Assembly (NCBI GenBank): GCA_018222665.1
Contig: JAAEZW010000059.1
Span: 1-8,998, forward strand
Reading direction: 5' to 3'
DNA length: 8,998 nucleotides
Source of the DNA: Paracoccaceae bacterium
Lineage (GTDB): Bacteria; Pseudomonadota; Alphaproteobacteria; Rhodobacterales; Rhodobacteraceae
Shown: piece after piece, positions 1 through 7,692 of the stretch
Layout: the number at the start of each line of letters is the position of its first letter
Position numbering within the stretch: the first letter of the stretch is position 1
The notes under the pieces: model-generated
Databases searched by the model: none
What the model was told of the DNA's origin: nothing
What the model saw: the letters and a program-made list of their open reading frames with translations, nothing else
Made by a program: the position numbers and the translations under genes

Positions 1-217
1 CATTGATACGGATAATTTTGTAACGGTTGCCATAGCCCCCCTGCTCGAGTGCCGCCTTAAGCGTCCCGCGTGCCTCAACCTTGGCATCAGGGGAAACCGC
101 ATCCTCAAGGTCAAAAATAATCGCATCCACGGGCAAACCGCGAGCCTTGTCCAATGCGCGATCCTTGGATCCTGGGATATAAAGGACTGATCGGAAGGGG
201 CGCATTTGTATTGTCAT
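1..217 (-). CDS. mcl2: HpcH/HpaI aldolase / citrate lyase beta (CitE)-family protein, probably (3S)-malyl-CoA thioesterase; 3' part outside the window
   Basis: Translating the minus strand from the ATG at 217-215 gives 72 residues before the window edge. The start is supported by GGAG (226-229 on the plus strand, read in reverse) 8 nt upstream. Residues 8-18 (FRSVLYIPGSK) and 33-41 (IIFDLEDAV) are typical of the N-terminal strands of the CitE/HpcH TIM barrel; the DLED segment lies near the CoA-ester and metal site, and RIN at 70-72 is also a family feature. Members cleave or hydrolyse malyl-CoA-type thioesters. In Rhodobacter sphaeroides, from memory, the gene in this position next to mdh is mcl2, which hydrolyses (3S)-malyl-CoA to malate and CoA, and its N-terminus is very similar. 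The catalytic residues that separate thioesterase from lyase or citrate lyase lie outside the window, so the family is certain but the exact reaction is inferred from context. Confidence 0.8.
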   Translation of the reverse strand, partial: MTIQMRPFRSVLYIPGSKDRALDKARGLPVDAIIFDLEDAVSPDAKVEARGTLKAALEQGGYGNRYKIIRIN

Positions 218-256
218 GGAATTTTCTCCGCAATAATCTTGCGCAGAGATAGGCAT

Positions 257-268
257 TTTCGTACGAAA
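257..268. promoter_or_regulatory. 12-bp perfect palindrome, candidate operator or stem upstream of the mcl2-like gene
   Basis: TTTCGTACGAAA is a perfect palindrome in the 83-nt gap between the permease and the mcl2-like gene, centred about 45 nt upstream of the mcl2-like start codon. The outer bases continue imperfectly (CAT on the left, ATG on the right, offset by one extra T). A 12-bp palindrome in so short a gap would be uncommon by chance (roughly 2%). It could bind a dimeric regulator, or form a short hairpin in a transcript running from the permease. No regulator is assigned. Confidence 0.3.
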
Positions 269-300
269 TGTTCAACCCCAAAATTGCCGCAACGCAGAAA

Positions 301-1050
301 TTATGTCATTGCCATCCAGATAAGACGCAGCCCCGTGACGGTTAATAGAGCGTATGTCAGAGCGAAAAACAAACGATCCGACATCCAATGATGCGCCTTT
401 ACCCCCATCCAAACACCAATCAATGCAAATGGGGCCAGCGCGACATTGAGGGTTAGGGTTTCCAAGTTGAATAACCCAAGAAAGGCATAAGGCACAGCTT
501 TGGCCAGATTGATAGCCCAAAATATGATCACAGTTGTTGCCTGAAATTCGGTTTTATTGGGTCGCTTGGACAACAGGTATACTGCCGCAGGTGGACCGCC
601 TGCGTGACTGACAAAACTTGTAAATCCTGCCAACGCCCCTGCGATAAGCCCCGCCCAATCAGGCATGTGATGTTTCGCCTGTTTCAATACACCTGAGCGC
701 TGCCCCAACTGCCATAAAACAAAGCCCAGCGCGATAACCCCAATCAAAATGCGAAACACATCGGCATTTGTACGACTATAAAGCCACGCCCCAAGCGCAA
801 CCCCAGGCAAACTGCCAAGGATCAATATAACACTTTCACGGTTCAGCCATTTTTTCCAATAGGGTTTTAGCGACGTCACATCCATCAACATCAAAAGTGG
901 CAGCATAATTCCAATCGCCTGCCCCGGTTCAATGATCGTCGCAAGAATCGCTGCCGCCGCAAAGGCCGCGCCCGAGCCGAATCCGCCCTTTGATATCCCC
1001 GCAAACACCACTGCAAGCGCGGCAATCGAAAAAAATCCAATTTCAAACAT
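301..1050 (-). CDS. TauE/SafE-family membrane permease (sulfite exporter TauE/SafE family protein)
   Basis: This 249-aa hydrophobic protein belongs to the TauE/SafE (formerly DUF81) family of inner-membrane anion permeases, some of which export sulfite, sulfoacetate or related anions. About eight membrane segments are visible, roughly at residues 6-20, 28-58 (probably two), 74-91, 97-115, 132-150, 172-194, 199-218 and 227-246. The family's two half-repeats show in KGGFGSG (21-27) after the first helix and HAGGPP (149-154) in the second half. Length is normal for the family. The ATG at 1050-1048 is the only possible start: an in-frame TAA lies 15 nt upstream (1066-1068) and the codons between are not start codons. 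No Shine-Dalgarno sequence is visible before it. The gene is followed on the same strand by the mcl2-like gene after 83 nt with no terminator, so the two may be cotranscribed. The substrate cannot be read from the sequence; the link to malyl-CoA metabolism allows an organic acid but does not show one. Confidence 0.88.
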   Translation of the reverse strand: MFEIGFFSIAALAVVFAGISKGGFGSGAAFAAAAILATIIEPGQAIGIMLPLLMLMDVTSLKPYWKKWLNRESVILILGSLPGVALGAWLYSRTNADVFRILIGVIALGFVLWQLGQRSGVLKQAKHHMPDWAGLIAGALAGFTSFVSHAGGPPAAVYLLSKRPNKTEFQATTVIIFWAINLAKAVPYAFLGLFNLETLTLNVALAPFALIGVWMGVKAHHWMSDRLFFALTYALLTVTGLRLIWMAMT

Positions 1051-1095
1051 AGGCGCAGTATTCGGTTATAAATATTGGTTTTGCAAATGGAATAA

Positions 1096-2178
<1,083 letters not shown>

Positions 2179-2199
2179 TTGAATTCTGAGCAATCATAC

Positions 2200-2231
2200 A
2201 AAAGCGCGGATCAATGCATCCGCGCTTTTTT
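2200..2231 (+). terminator. Rho-independent terminator of mdh
   Basis: A perfect 12-bp stem (AAAAGCGCGGAT at 2200-2211 with ATCCGCGCTTTT at 2218-2229) encloses a 6-nt loop (CAATGC) and runs into six T residues (2226-2231). It starts 21 nt after the mdh stop codon. Stem, loop and T-tract are all canonical, so transcription from mdh should mostly end here and sucC should need its own promoter. The minus-strand reading has only the four T of the stem itself, so it is mainly a one-way terminator. Confidence 0.93.
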
Positions 2232-2343
2232 ATTTCCCTCAACAATTTTTGGAAAGTCGTACCCAAAATCGCAATCATTGTACGACCTCAGACCACCCGC
2301 CCTGATAATGCGCTTTGCGTCGCATTCACACCATGGGCTGGCG

Positions 2344-2360
2344 GTCTATGATACATAGAC
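2344..2360. repeat. 17-bp inverted repeat GTCTATG-ATA-CATAGAC
   Basis: Two perfect 7-bp arms are separated by 3 bp, centred at 2352, about 60 bp upstream of the paired palindrome in front of sucC. The odd-centred symmetry is compatible with a dimeric DNA-binding protein. There is no T-tract, so it is not a terminator. It could also be chance in an AT-rich gap. Confidence 0.3.
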
Positions 2361-2404
2361 GTGGCACTGGTTTCAGATTCTTGAATAACGAGATTGCTAA
2401 TTAA

Positions 2405-2439
2405 TTTGTGATCACACGAAAATAATGTGTGATCACAAA
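2405..2439. promoter_or_regulatory. Paired palindromic operator candidate upstream of sucC
   Basis: TTTGTGATCACAC (2405-2417) is repeated in perfect inverted form as GTGTGATCACAAA (2427-2439) around a 9-bp AT-rich spacer. Each arm contains the self-palindrome TGTGATCACA (2407-2416 and 2428-2437). The two palindrome centres (2411.5 and 2432.5) are 21 bp apart, two turns of B-DNA, so two dimers would sit on the same face. The element ends 107 nt before the sucC start and has no T-tract, which argues for a DNA-level operator over a terminator. The pattern resembles dimeric winged-helix repressor sites in general, but lacks the 6-bp spacer of a Crp site, and the regulator is not identified. Confidence 0.65.
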
Positions 2440-2533
2440 ATCTGATATATGTCGAATTTTTGATAAATCCACTAAAAAACGCTTCCCTTTCCGCGTTGCT
2501 ATTGGCGTATAGCCTAATCAATCAAAGTAACAC

Positions 2534-2537
2534 GGGA
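2534..2537 (+). promoter_or_regulatory. Ribosome binding site that fixes the sucC start
   Basis: GGGA (2534-2537) lies 9 nt before the ATG at 2547. The reading frame stays open upstream to a TTG at 2460, but that start has no comparable site and would add 29 residues not found in the SucC family. The ATG at 2547 gives the family's standard MNIHEYQAK beginning. Confidence 0.6.
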
Positions 2538-2546
2538 CGAAATTTC

Positions 2547-3740
2547 ATGAACATCCATGAATATCAGGCGAAGCAACTTCTTCGCAGCTATGGCGCCCCT
2601 GTGTCTGACGGACGTGTTGTCCTAAAGGCAGAGGATGCAAAAACTGCAGCCGGTGAATTGGACGGCCCTCTTTGGGTTGTCAAAGCGCAAATCCACGCAG
2701 GTGGTCGCGGCAAAGGCAGCTTTAAAGAAGCAGACGCCGGCGAAAAAGGCGGTGTCCGTCTGACAAAATCAGTCGAAGAAGCCGCAGAAGAAGCCAAAAA
2801 GATGCTTGGCCGCACATTGGTCACACACCAAACTGGCCCAGCGGGTAAGCAAGTCAACCGTGTCTACATCGAAGCGGGATCAGGTATCCAACGTGAATTG
2901 TACCTAGCTCTGCTGGTTGATCGTCAAACGTCACGCGTTTCATTTGTATGTTCCACCGAAGGCGGTATGGACATTGAAGAAGTGGCCGCAGCGACACCTG
3001 AAAAGATCCTATCCTTCTCAGTTGATCCCACGACAGGTTTCCAAGCCTACCACGGCCGCCGCATCGCGTTTTCACTCGGCCTTGAGGGCGCACAGGTGAA
3101 ACAATGTGTTTCATTAATGGGCACTCTTTATCGTGCGTTCATTGAAAAAGACATGGAAATGCTGGAAATCAACCCATTGATCGTTGGCGATGATGGCGCA
3201 TTGAAAGTGTTGGACGCAAAAGTCGGCTTTGACGGCAACGCAGTCTATCGCCATGCCGATATCGCAGAATTGCGCGACGTCACCGAAGAAGATCCAAAAG
3301 AGCTGGAAGCATCCAAGTACGACCTGAACTACATCGCGCTTGACGGTGAAATCGGTTGTATGGTGAACGGTGCGGGCCTTGCGATGGCGACAATGGACAT
3401 CATCAAATTATATGGTGCGTCCCCTGCAAACTTCTTGGACGTGGGCGGTAGCGCGACCAAAGAAAAAGTGACCGAAGCGTTCAAGATCATCACATCTGAT
3501 CCAAACGTAAAAGGCATCCTTGTGAACATCTTTGGCGGCATTATGCGCTGTGACGTGATCGCAGAAGGCGTGATTGCAGCTGTGAAAGAGGTGGGCCTAA
3601 GCGTTCCATTGGTTGTGCGCCTCGAAGGCACCAATGTGGAATTGGGTAAAGAGATCATCAATACATCTGGCCTAGATGTGATCGCAGCAGACAACCTAAA
3701 AGACGGTGCCGAGAAAATCGTCAAAGCGGTGAAAGGATAA
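2547..3740 (+). CDS. sucC: Succinyl-CoA synthetase (succinate-CoA ligase, ADP-forming) beta subunit
   Basis: From the ATG at 2547 the protein is 397 aa, the standard SucC length, and begins [12 protein letters not shown] like its homologues. With SucD it interconverts succinyl-CoA and succinate, coupled to nucleoside triphosphate formation. The N-terminal ATP-grasp domain covers about residues 1-235, with the nucleotide-binding segment [11 protein letters not shown] (46-56) and the metal-binding region EINP (207-210) and D223 (LDAK). The C-terminal ligase domain shows [15 protein letters not shown] (270-284), FLDVGGSA (296-303) and [10 protein letters not shown] (327-336), which meet the phosphohistidine loop of SucD. 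ADP rather than GDP use is usual in bacteria and is assumed. It is the first gene of the suc cluster and ends 4 nt before sucD, so the subunits are translated from one message. The candidate operator at 2405-2439 is the most likely control point. Confidence 0.97.
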   Translation: MNIHEYQAKQLLRSYGAPVSDGRVVLKAEDAKTAAGELDGPLWVVKAQIHAGGRGKGSFKEADAGEKGGVRLTKSVEEAAEEAKKMLGRTLVTHQTGPAGKQVNRVYIEAGSGIQRELYLALLVDRQTSRVSFVCSTEGGMDIEEVAAATPEKILSFSVDPTTGFQAYHGRRIAFSLGLEGAQVKQCVSLMGTLYRAFIEKDMEMLEINPLIVGDDGALKVLDAKVGFDGNAVYRHADIAELRDVTEEDPKELEASKYDLNYIALDGEIGCMVNGAGLAMATMDIIKLYGASPANFLDVGGSATKEKVTEAFKIITSDPNVKGILVNIFGGIMRCDVIAEGVIAAVKEVGLSVPLVVRLEGTNVELGKEIINTSGLDVIAADNLKDGAEKIVKAVKG

Positions 3741-3744
3741 GATC

Positions 3745-4626
3745 ATGGCCGTACTTGTAAACGAAAATACAAAAGTGATCTGCCAAGGTTTCACAGGATC
3801 TCAAGGGACATTTCACTCTGAACAGGCGATTGCCTATGGGACCAAAATGGTTGGTGGTGTGACACCTGGCAAAGGCGGTCAAACGCACCTTGATCTGCCA
3901 GTGTACAATTCAGTTCATGAAGCAAAGCACGCAACAGAGGCGAACGCGACTGTGATCTATGTGCCTCCTCCCTTTGCTGCGGATTCAATTCTTGAGGCGT
4001 TGGACGCGGAAATGGGACTGATCGTTTGCATTACCGAGGGTATTCCAGTTTTGGATATGATGAAGGTAAAGCGCGCATTGGTTGACAGCAAATCAGTGCT
4101 AATCGGACCAAACTGCCCAGGTGTTATCACCCCAGATGCGTGTAAAATCGGCATTATGCCAGGCCACATTCACCGTCGTGGTTCGGTTGGTGTTGTGTCA
4201 CGTTCTGGTACATTGACATATGAGGCCGTGAAACAAACCTCTGACGTTGGTTTGGGTCAGTCTTCTTGTGTTGGTATTGGTGGTGACCCCATCAAAGGCA
4301 CCGAACACATTGATGTGTTGGAATGGTTCTTGGCGGACGACGAAACCGAAAGCATCATAATGATCGGTGAAATCGGTGGTTCCGCAGAAGAAGAAGCCGC
4401 ACAGTTCCTAAAAGACGAAGCAAAACGTGGCCGCAGCAAACCAGTTGCAGGTTTCATCGCGGGCCGCACGGCGCCTCCCGGTCGCCGTATGGGCCACGCA
4501 GGCGCGATTGTTGCGGGCGGCAAAGGCGGCGCAGAGGATAAAATCGAAGCCATGAAATCAGCAGGTATCGTCGTTGCGGATAGCCCCGCAACATTGGGTG
4601 AAGCCGTACTAAAGGCCATCGGTTAA
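3745..4626 (+). CDS. sucD: Succinyl-CoA synthetase alpha subunit
   Basis: The protein has 293 aa, normal for SucD. The N-terminal CoA-binding Rossmann domain holds [10 protein letters not shown] (15-24), GGVTPGKGG (37-45) and TEGIP (97-101). The ligase domain holds GPNCPGVI (121-128), SRSGTLTYE (152-160) and GEIGG (208-212). The histidine phosphorylated during catalysis is H251 in MGHAGAI (249-255), matching His246 (mature numbering) of Escherichia coli SucD. The start is supported by AAGGA (3733-3737), which overlaps the end of sucC, with 7-nt spacing. The 4-nt gap to sucC implies translational coupling of the two subunits. It is followed by a 96-nt gap with a hairpin before sucA. Confidence 0.97.
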   Translation: MAVLVNENTKVICQGFTGSQGTFHSEQAIAYGTKMVGGVTPGKGGQTHLDLPVYNSVHEAKHATEANATVIYVPPPFAADSILEALDAEMGLIVCITEGIPVLDMMKVKRALVDSKSVLIGPNCPGVITPDACKIGIMPGHIHRRGSVGVVSRSGTLTYEAVKQTSDVGLGQSSCVGIGGDPIKGTEHIDVLEWFLADDETESIIMIGEIGGSAEEEAAQFLKDEAKRGRSKPVAGFIAGRTAPPGRRMGHAGAIVAGGKGGAEDKIEAMKSAGIVVADSPATLGEAVLKAIG

Positions 4627-4639
4627 TTCACGTAAATGC

Positions 4640-4664
4640 CCTGCCCCGATCCTGTCGGGGCAGG
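4640..4664 (+). other. GC-rich hairpin between sucD and sucA, not a standard terminator
   Basis: CCTGCCCCGA (4640-4649) pairs perfectly with TCGGGGCAGG (4655-4664) across a 5-nt loop (TCCTG). No T-tract follows, so an intrinsic terminator is unlikely. The 8-bp word CACGTAAA stands directly on both sides (4629-4636 and 4665-4672). A smaller hairpin, AACCG (4687-4691) with CGGTT (4698-4702), follows 10 nt before the sucA ribosome binding site. The structure may stabilise or delimit mRNA ends so that sucCD and sucAB are produced at different levels; this role is inferred from position. Confidence 0.6.
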
Positions 4665-4722
4665 CACGTAAACTAGGGCGAAACAAAACCGTCCATTCGG
4701 TTCAGCCAACTGAGGGTACATC

Positions 4723-7689
4723 ATGACCGACCAATCAAATAACGCGCAGTTCCATGCATCATCTTTTATGCAGGGTCACAATGCCGAATACCTTGAACAG
4801 CTCTATGCACAATATGCCAAGGACCCAAATGCCGTTGATGCGGCATGGGCCGAGTTTTTCCTTGCCATGGGTGATGATGAGGTCTCTGTCAAAGCCGAAG
4901 CAGAGGGGCCTTCATGGGCGCGAACGGACTGGCCACAACAGCCAAGCGATGATTGGACAAACGCCCTAACAGGAGAATGGCCGGTGACTGCTGCAGAAGG
5001 CAAATCTGCGGGTAAAAAGATTGCCGATAAAGCCAAAGAAAAAGGCGTCAAGGTTTCGAATGAGGCGATGAAGCGCGCCGTCTTGGACAGTATCCGCGCC
5101 ATCATGCTGATCCGCGCCTATCGTGTGCGTGGGCATTTGGCCGCCGATCTTGACCCCATTGGCATGCGCGACACCAAAGACGCTGAATCATCGCTTGATC
5201 CAAAGAATTATGGGTTTACAGATGCGGACATGGATCGCCCGATTTTCTTGGACAATGTCTTGGGACTGCAAGTCGCCACGATGCGTCAAATTGTTGATAT
5301 CGTGCGCCGCACCTATTGCGGTACATTCGCGCTGCAATACATGCATATCTCTGATCCTGAACAATCCGCATGGCTGAAAGAACGGATCGAAGGGTTTGGC
5401 AAAGAAATCACGTTTACCCGCGAAGGACGTAAGGCGATTTTGAACAAATTGGTCGAAGCCGAGGGTTTTGAAAAATTCTTGCATGTTAAATACATGGGCA
5501 CAAAACGTTTCGGCCTTGACGGGGGCGAGGCATTGATCCCCGCCTTGGAACAAATCATCAAACGTGGCGGAGCGTTGGGCGTTAAGGATGTTGTCATCGG
5601 CATGCCGCACCGTGGCCGTTTGTCCGTTTTGGCAAACGTCATGAGCAAACCCTACCGCGCGATTTTTAACGAATTCCAAGGCGGGTCATTCAAACCAGAG
5701 GATGTTGATGGTTCAGGCGACGTTAAATATCACCTTGGCGCGTCATCTGACCGTGAATTTGATGGCAACATTGTGCACCTATCGCTGACGGCAAACCCCT
5801 CTCACCTAGAGGCGGTAAACCCCGTTGTTTTGGGCAAGGTGCGCGCAAAACAAGAACAGCTAAACGACAAAGATCGAACACAGGTTATGCCACTGTTGTT
5901 GCATGGTGATGCGGCCTTTGCAGGTCAGGGTGTTGTTGCGGAATGTTTCGGCCTGTCGGGCTTGGTTGGCCATAAAACTGGCGGCACCATGCATGTGGTT
6001 GTGAACAACCAGATTGGCTTTACAACTGCGCCGCATTTCTCGCGTTCTTCCCCGTATCCAACGGACATCGCACTGATGGTTGAGGCCCCGATTTTCCACG
6101 TGAATGGAGATGATCCAGAGGCTGTAGTTCATGCGGCCAAGGTTGCCACAGAATTCCGCCAGAAATTCCAAAAGGATGTTGTGATCGACATCTTCTGCTA
6201 CCGTCGGTTCGGACATAACGAGGGTGATGAACCCATGTTCACCAACCCAATGATGTACAAAAACATCAAACAGCACAAAACCACACTGGCGCTTTATACA
6301 GAACGTCTTGTGCGTGACGGGTTAATCCCAGAGGGCGAGATTGAGGATATGAAAGCCGCGTTCCAAGCCAAAATGAACGATGAGTTCGAGGCAGGGCGCG
6401 ATTATAAACCCAACAAAGCCGATTGGTTGGATGGCCGCTGGTCCCATTTGGATCGTGAAAAAGACGATTACCAACGCGGTCAAACGTCAATCTCTGATGA
6501 AACACTGTCAACTGTTGGTAAGGCGCTGACAACCGCGCCCGAGGATTTTGCCCTACATAAAACCGTGGCGCGTTTGCTAGACACCAAATCAAAAATGTTT
6601 GAAAGCGGTAAAGGGTTCGATTGGGCAACGGCCGAAGCCTTGGCATTCGGATCCCTTTTGACCGAAGGCTATCCTGTCCGCCTTGCGGGTCAGGACGCAA
6701 CACGCGGCACGTTCAGTCAGCGTCATTCGGGCCTGATCAATCAGAATGATGAAAGCCGCTATTACCCCCTTAACAACATCCGCGAAGGCCAATCCCGTTA
6801 CGATGTGATTGACTCGATGTTGTCGGAATATGCAGTCTTGGGTTTTGAATATGGCTATTCGCTTTCTGAGCCAAATGCCTTGGTAATGTGGGAAGCGCAA
6901 TTTGGCGATTTCGCTAATGGCGCACAGATCATGTTTGACCAATTCATCAGCTCAGGCGAAAGCAAGTGGTTGCGCATGTCAGGTTTGGTTGTGTTGCTGC
7001 CACACGGGTTCGAGGGTCAAGGCCCCGAACACTCTTCCGCACGGCTTGAGCGTTTTTTGCAAATGTGTGGGCAGGACAACTGGATCGTGGCGAACTGTTC
7101 AACACCTGCGAACTATTTCCACATCTTGCGTCGTCAAATCCACAGATCCTTCCGCAAACCGCTAATCCTGATGACGCCAAAATCATTGCTGCGCCATCGT
7201 TTGTGTATCTCAGAAGCGGCGGATTTCACCGATGGGTCCAGTTTCCACCGCGTCCTATGGGATGATGCACAAAAAGGAAACTCTGACACGGAATTGGTGG
7301 CAGATGATAAAATCAAACGCGTCGTGATGTGTTCAGGTAAGGTGTATTACGATCTTCTTGAAGAACGTGATCGCCGCGGTATTGATGACATTTACCTACT
7401 GCGTTTTGAACAATTCTATCCATTCCCCGCACTTGCGGCATTGAAAGAACTGGAACGGTTCAAAGATGCGGAAATGGTATGGTGTCAGGAAGAACCGAAA
7501 AACCAAGGTGCATGGTCCTTTATGGAACCAAACTTGGAATGGGTTTTGACACGCATGAACGCAAAACATCCACGCCCCGTCTATGCAGGCCGCGCCGCAA
7601 GCGCCTCTCCTGCGACAGGCTTGGCCTCAACTCATAAAGCACAACAAGAAGCGCTGATTGATGACGCGCTAACCATTAAAGGGAACTAA
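4723..7689 (+). CDS. sucA: 2-oxoglutarate dehydrogenase E1 component, thiamine diphosphate-dependent
   Basis: This 988-aa protein decarboxylates 2-oxoglutarate and transfers the succinyl group to the lipoyl arms of SucB. Residues 14-46 form the N-terminal helix segment (FMQGHNAEYLEQLY) that typically anchors E1o to the core. A charged linker covers about 50-115, longer than in Escherichia coli and typical of alphaproteobacteria. Active-site histidines are H296 (MPHRGR) and H361 (ANPSHLEAVNP). The thiamine diphosphate and magnesium motif begins at GDAAFAGQGVV (395-405) and ends near NNQIGFTT (428-435). H498 lies in FGHNEGDEP (496-504). The transketolase-like pyrimidine domain (about 630-840) contains GQDATRGTFSQRH (656-668), EAQFGDFANGAQ (724-735) and LPHGFEGQGPEHSSAR (759-774). 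The C-terminal domain follows, with CQEEPKNQGAW (921-931). The start follows GAGGG (4712-4716). No frameshift or missing key residue was seen. It ends 3 nt before sucB. Confidence 0.97.
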   Translation: MTDQSNNAQFHASSFMQGHNAEYLEQLYAQYAKDPNAVDAAWAEFFLAMGDDEVSVKAEAEGPSWARTDWPQQPSDDWTNALTGEWPVTAAEGKSAGKKIADKAKEKGVKVSNEAMKRAVLDSIRAIMLIRAYRVRGHLAADLDPIGMRDTKDAESSLDPKNYGFTDADMDRPIFLDNVLGLQVATMRQIVDIVRRTYCGTFALQYMHISDPEQSAWLKERIEGFGKEITFTREGRKAILNKLVEAEGFEKFLHVKYMGTKRFGLDGGEALIPALEQIIKRGGALGVKDVVIGMPHRGRLSVLANVMSKPYRAIFNEFQGGSFKPEDVDGSGDVKYHLGASSDREFDGNIVHLSLTANPSHLEAVNPVVLGKVRAKQEQLNDKDRTQVMPLLLHGDAAFAGQGVVAECFGLSGLVGHKTGGTMHVVVNNQIGFTTAPHFSRSSPYPTDIALMVEAPIFHVNGDDPEAVVHAAKVATEFRQKFQKDVVIDIFCYRRFGHNEGDEPMFTNPMMYKNIKQHKTTLALYTERLVRDGLIPEGEIEDMKAAFQAKMNDEFEAGRDYKPNKADWLDGRWSHLDREKDDYQRGQTSISDETLSTVGKALTTAPEDFALHKTVARLLDTKSKMFESGKGFDWATAEALAFGSLLTEGYPVRLAGQDATRGTFSQRHSGLINQNDESRYYPLNNIREGQSRYDVIDSMLSEYAVLGFEYGYSLSEPNALVMWEAQFGDFANGAQIMFDQFISSGESKWLRMSGLVVLLPHGFEGQGPEHSSARLERFLQMCGQDNWIVANCSTPANYFHILRRQIHRSFRKPLILMTPKSLLRHRLCISEAADFTDGSSFHRVLWDDAQKGNSDTELVADDKIKRVVMCSGKVYYDLLEERDRRGIDDIYLLRFEQFYPFPALAALKELERFKDAEMVWCQEEPKNQGAWSFMEPNLEWVLTRMNAKHPRPVYAGRAASASPATGLASTHKAQQEALIDDALTIKGN

Positions 7690-7692
7690 CCC

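Larger units (their letters stand above)
2232..2546. other. Gene-free regulatory region between the mdh terminator and sucC
   Basis: This 315-nt stretch holds no credible gene. It contains three perfect inverted repeats: GTCGTAC (2256-2262) with GTACGAC (2280-2286); GTCTATG-ATA-CATAGAC (2344-2360); and the strong 13-bp repeat at 2405-2439. From about 2380 to 2480 it is AT-rich. It must carry the sucC promoter, since mdh ends in a terminator. Isolated promoter-like hexamers exist (TTGATA at 2460-2465, TTGCTA at 2496-2501, TATAGC at 2508-2513), but none pairs with a good partner at 16-18 bp, so no promoter is assigned. Confidence 0.7.

Noticed and set aside
206..391. 61-codon plus-strand open frame over the start of the mcl2-like gene and the end of the permease gene
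   Set aside because: It overlaps two well-supported genes on the other strand and its arginine-rich product looks like antisense coding noise.
2407..2437. Crp/Fnr-type binding site upstream of sucC
   Set aside because: The half-sites TGTGA and TCACA abut directly, without the 6-bp spacing of Crp sites, and the sequence does not fit TTGAT-N4-ATCAA of Fnr-type proteins.
2288..2521. 77-codon open frame on the minus strand in the gap before sucC
   Set aside because: It begins with TTG, runs through the operator palindromes, resembles no known family and has no ribosome binding site; it is most likely a chance open frame.
2460..2546. N-terminal extension of SucC from a TTG at 2460
   Set aside because: It adds 29 residues absent from the SucC family and has no clear ribosome binding site; the ATG at 2547 gives the standard N-terminus and 397-aa length.
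4640..4664. Intrinsic terminator after sucD
   Set aside because: The hairpin is strong but is followed by CACGTAAAC instead of a T-tract, and sucA has no evident promoter of its own behind it.
4627..4722. A metabolite-binding leader RNA (such as a sucA or sucC RNA motif) upstream of sucA
   Set aside because: The gap shows only two simple hairpins and I could not match it to a described motif; a covariance-model search would be needed to support such a call.
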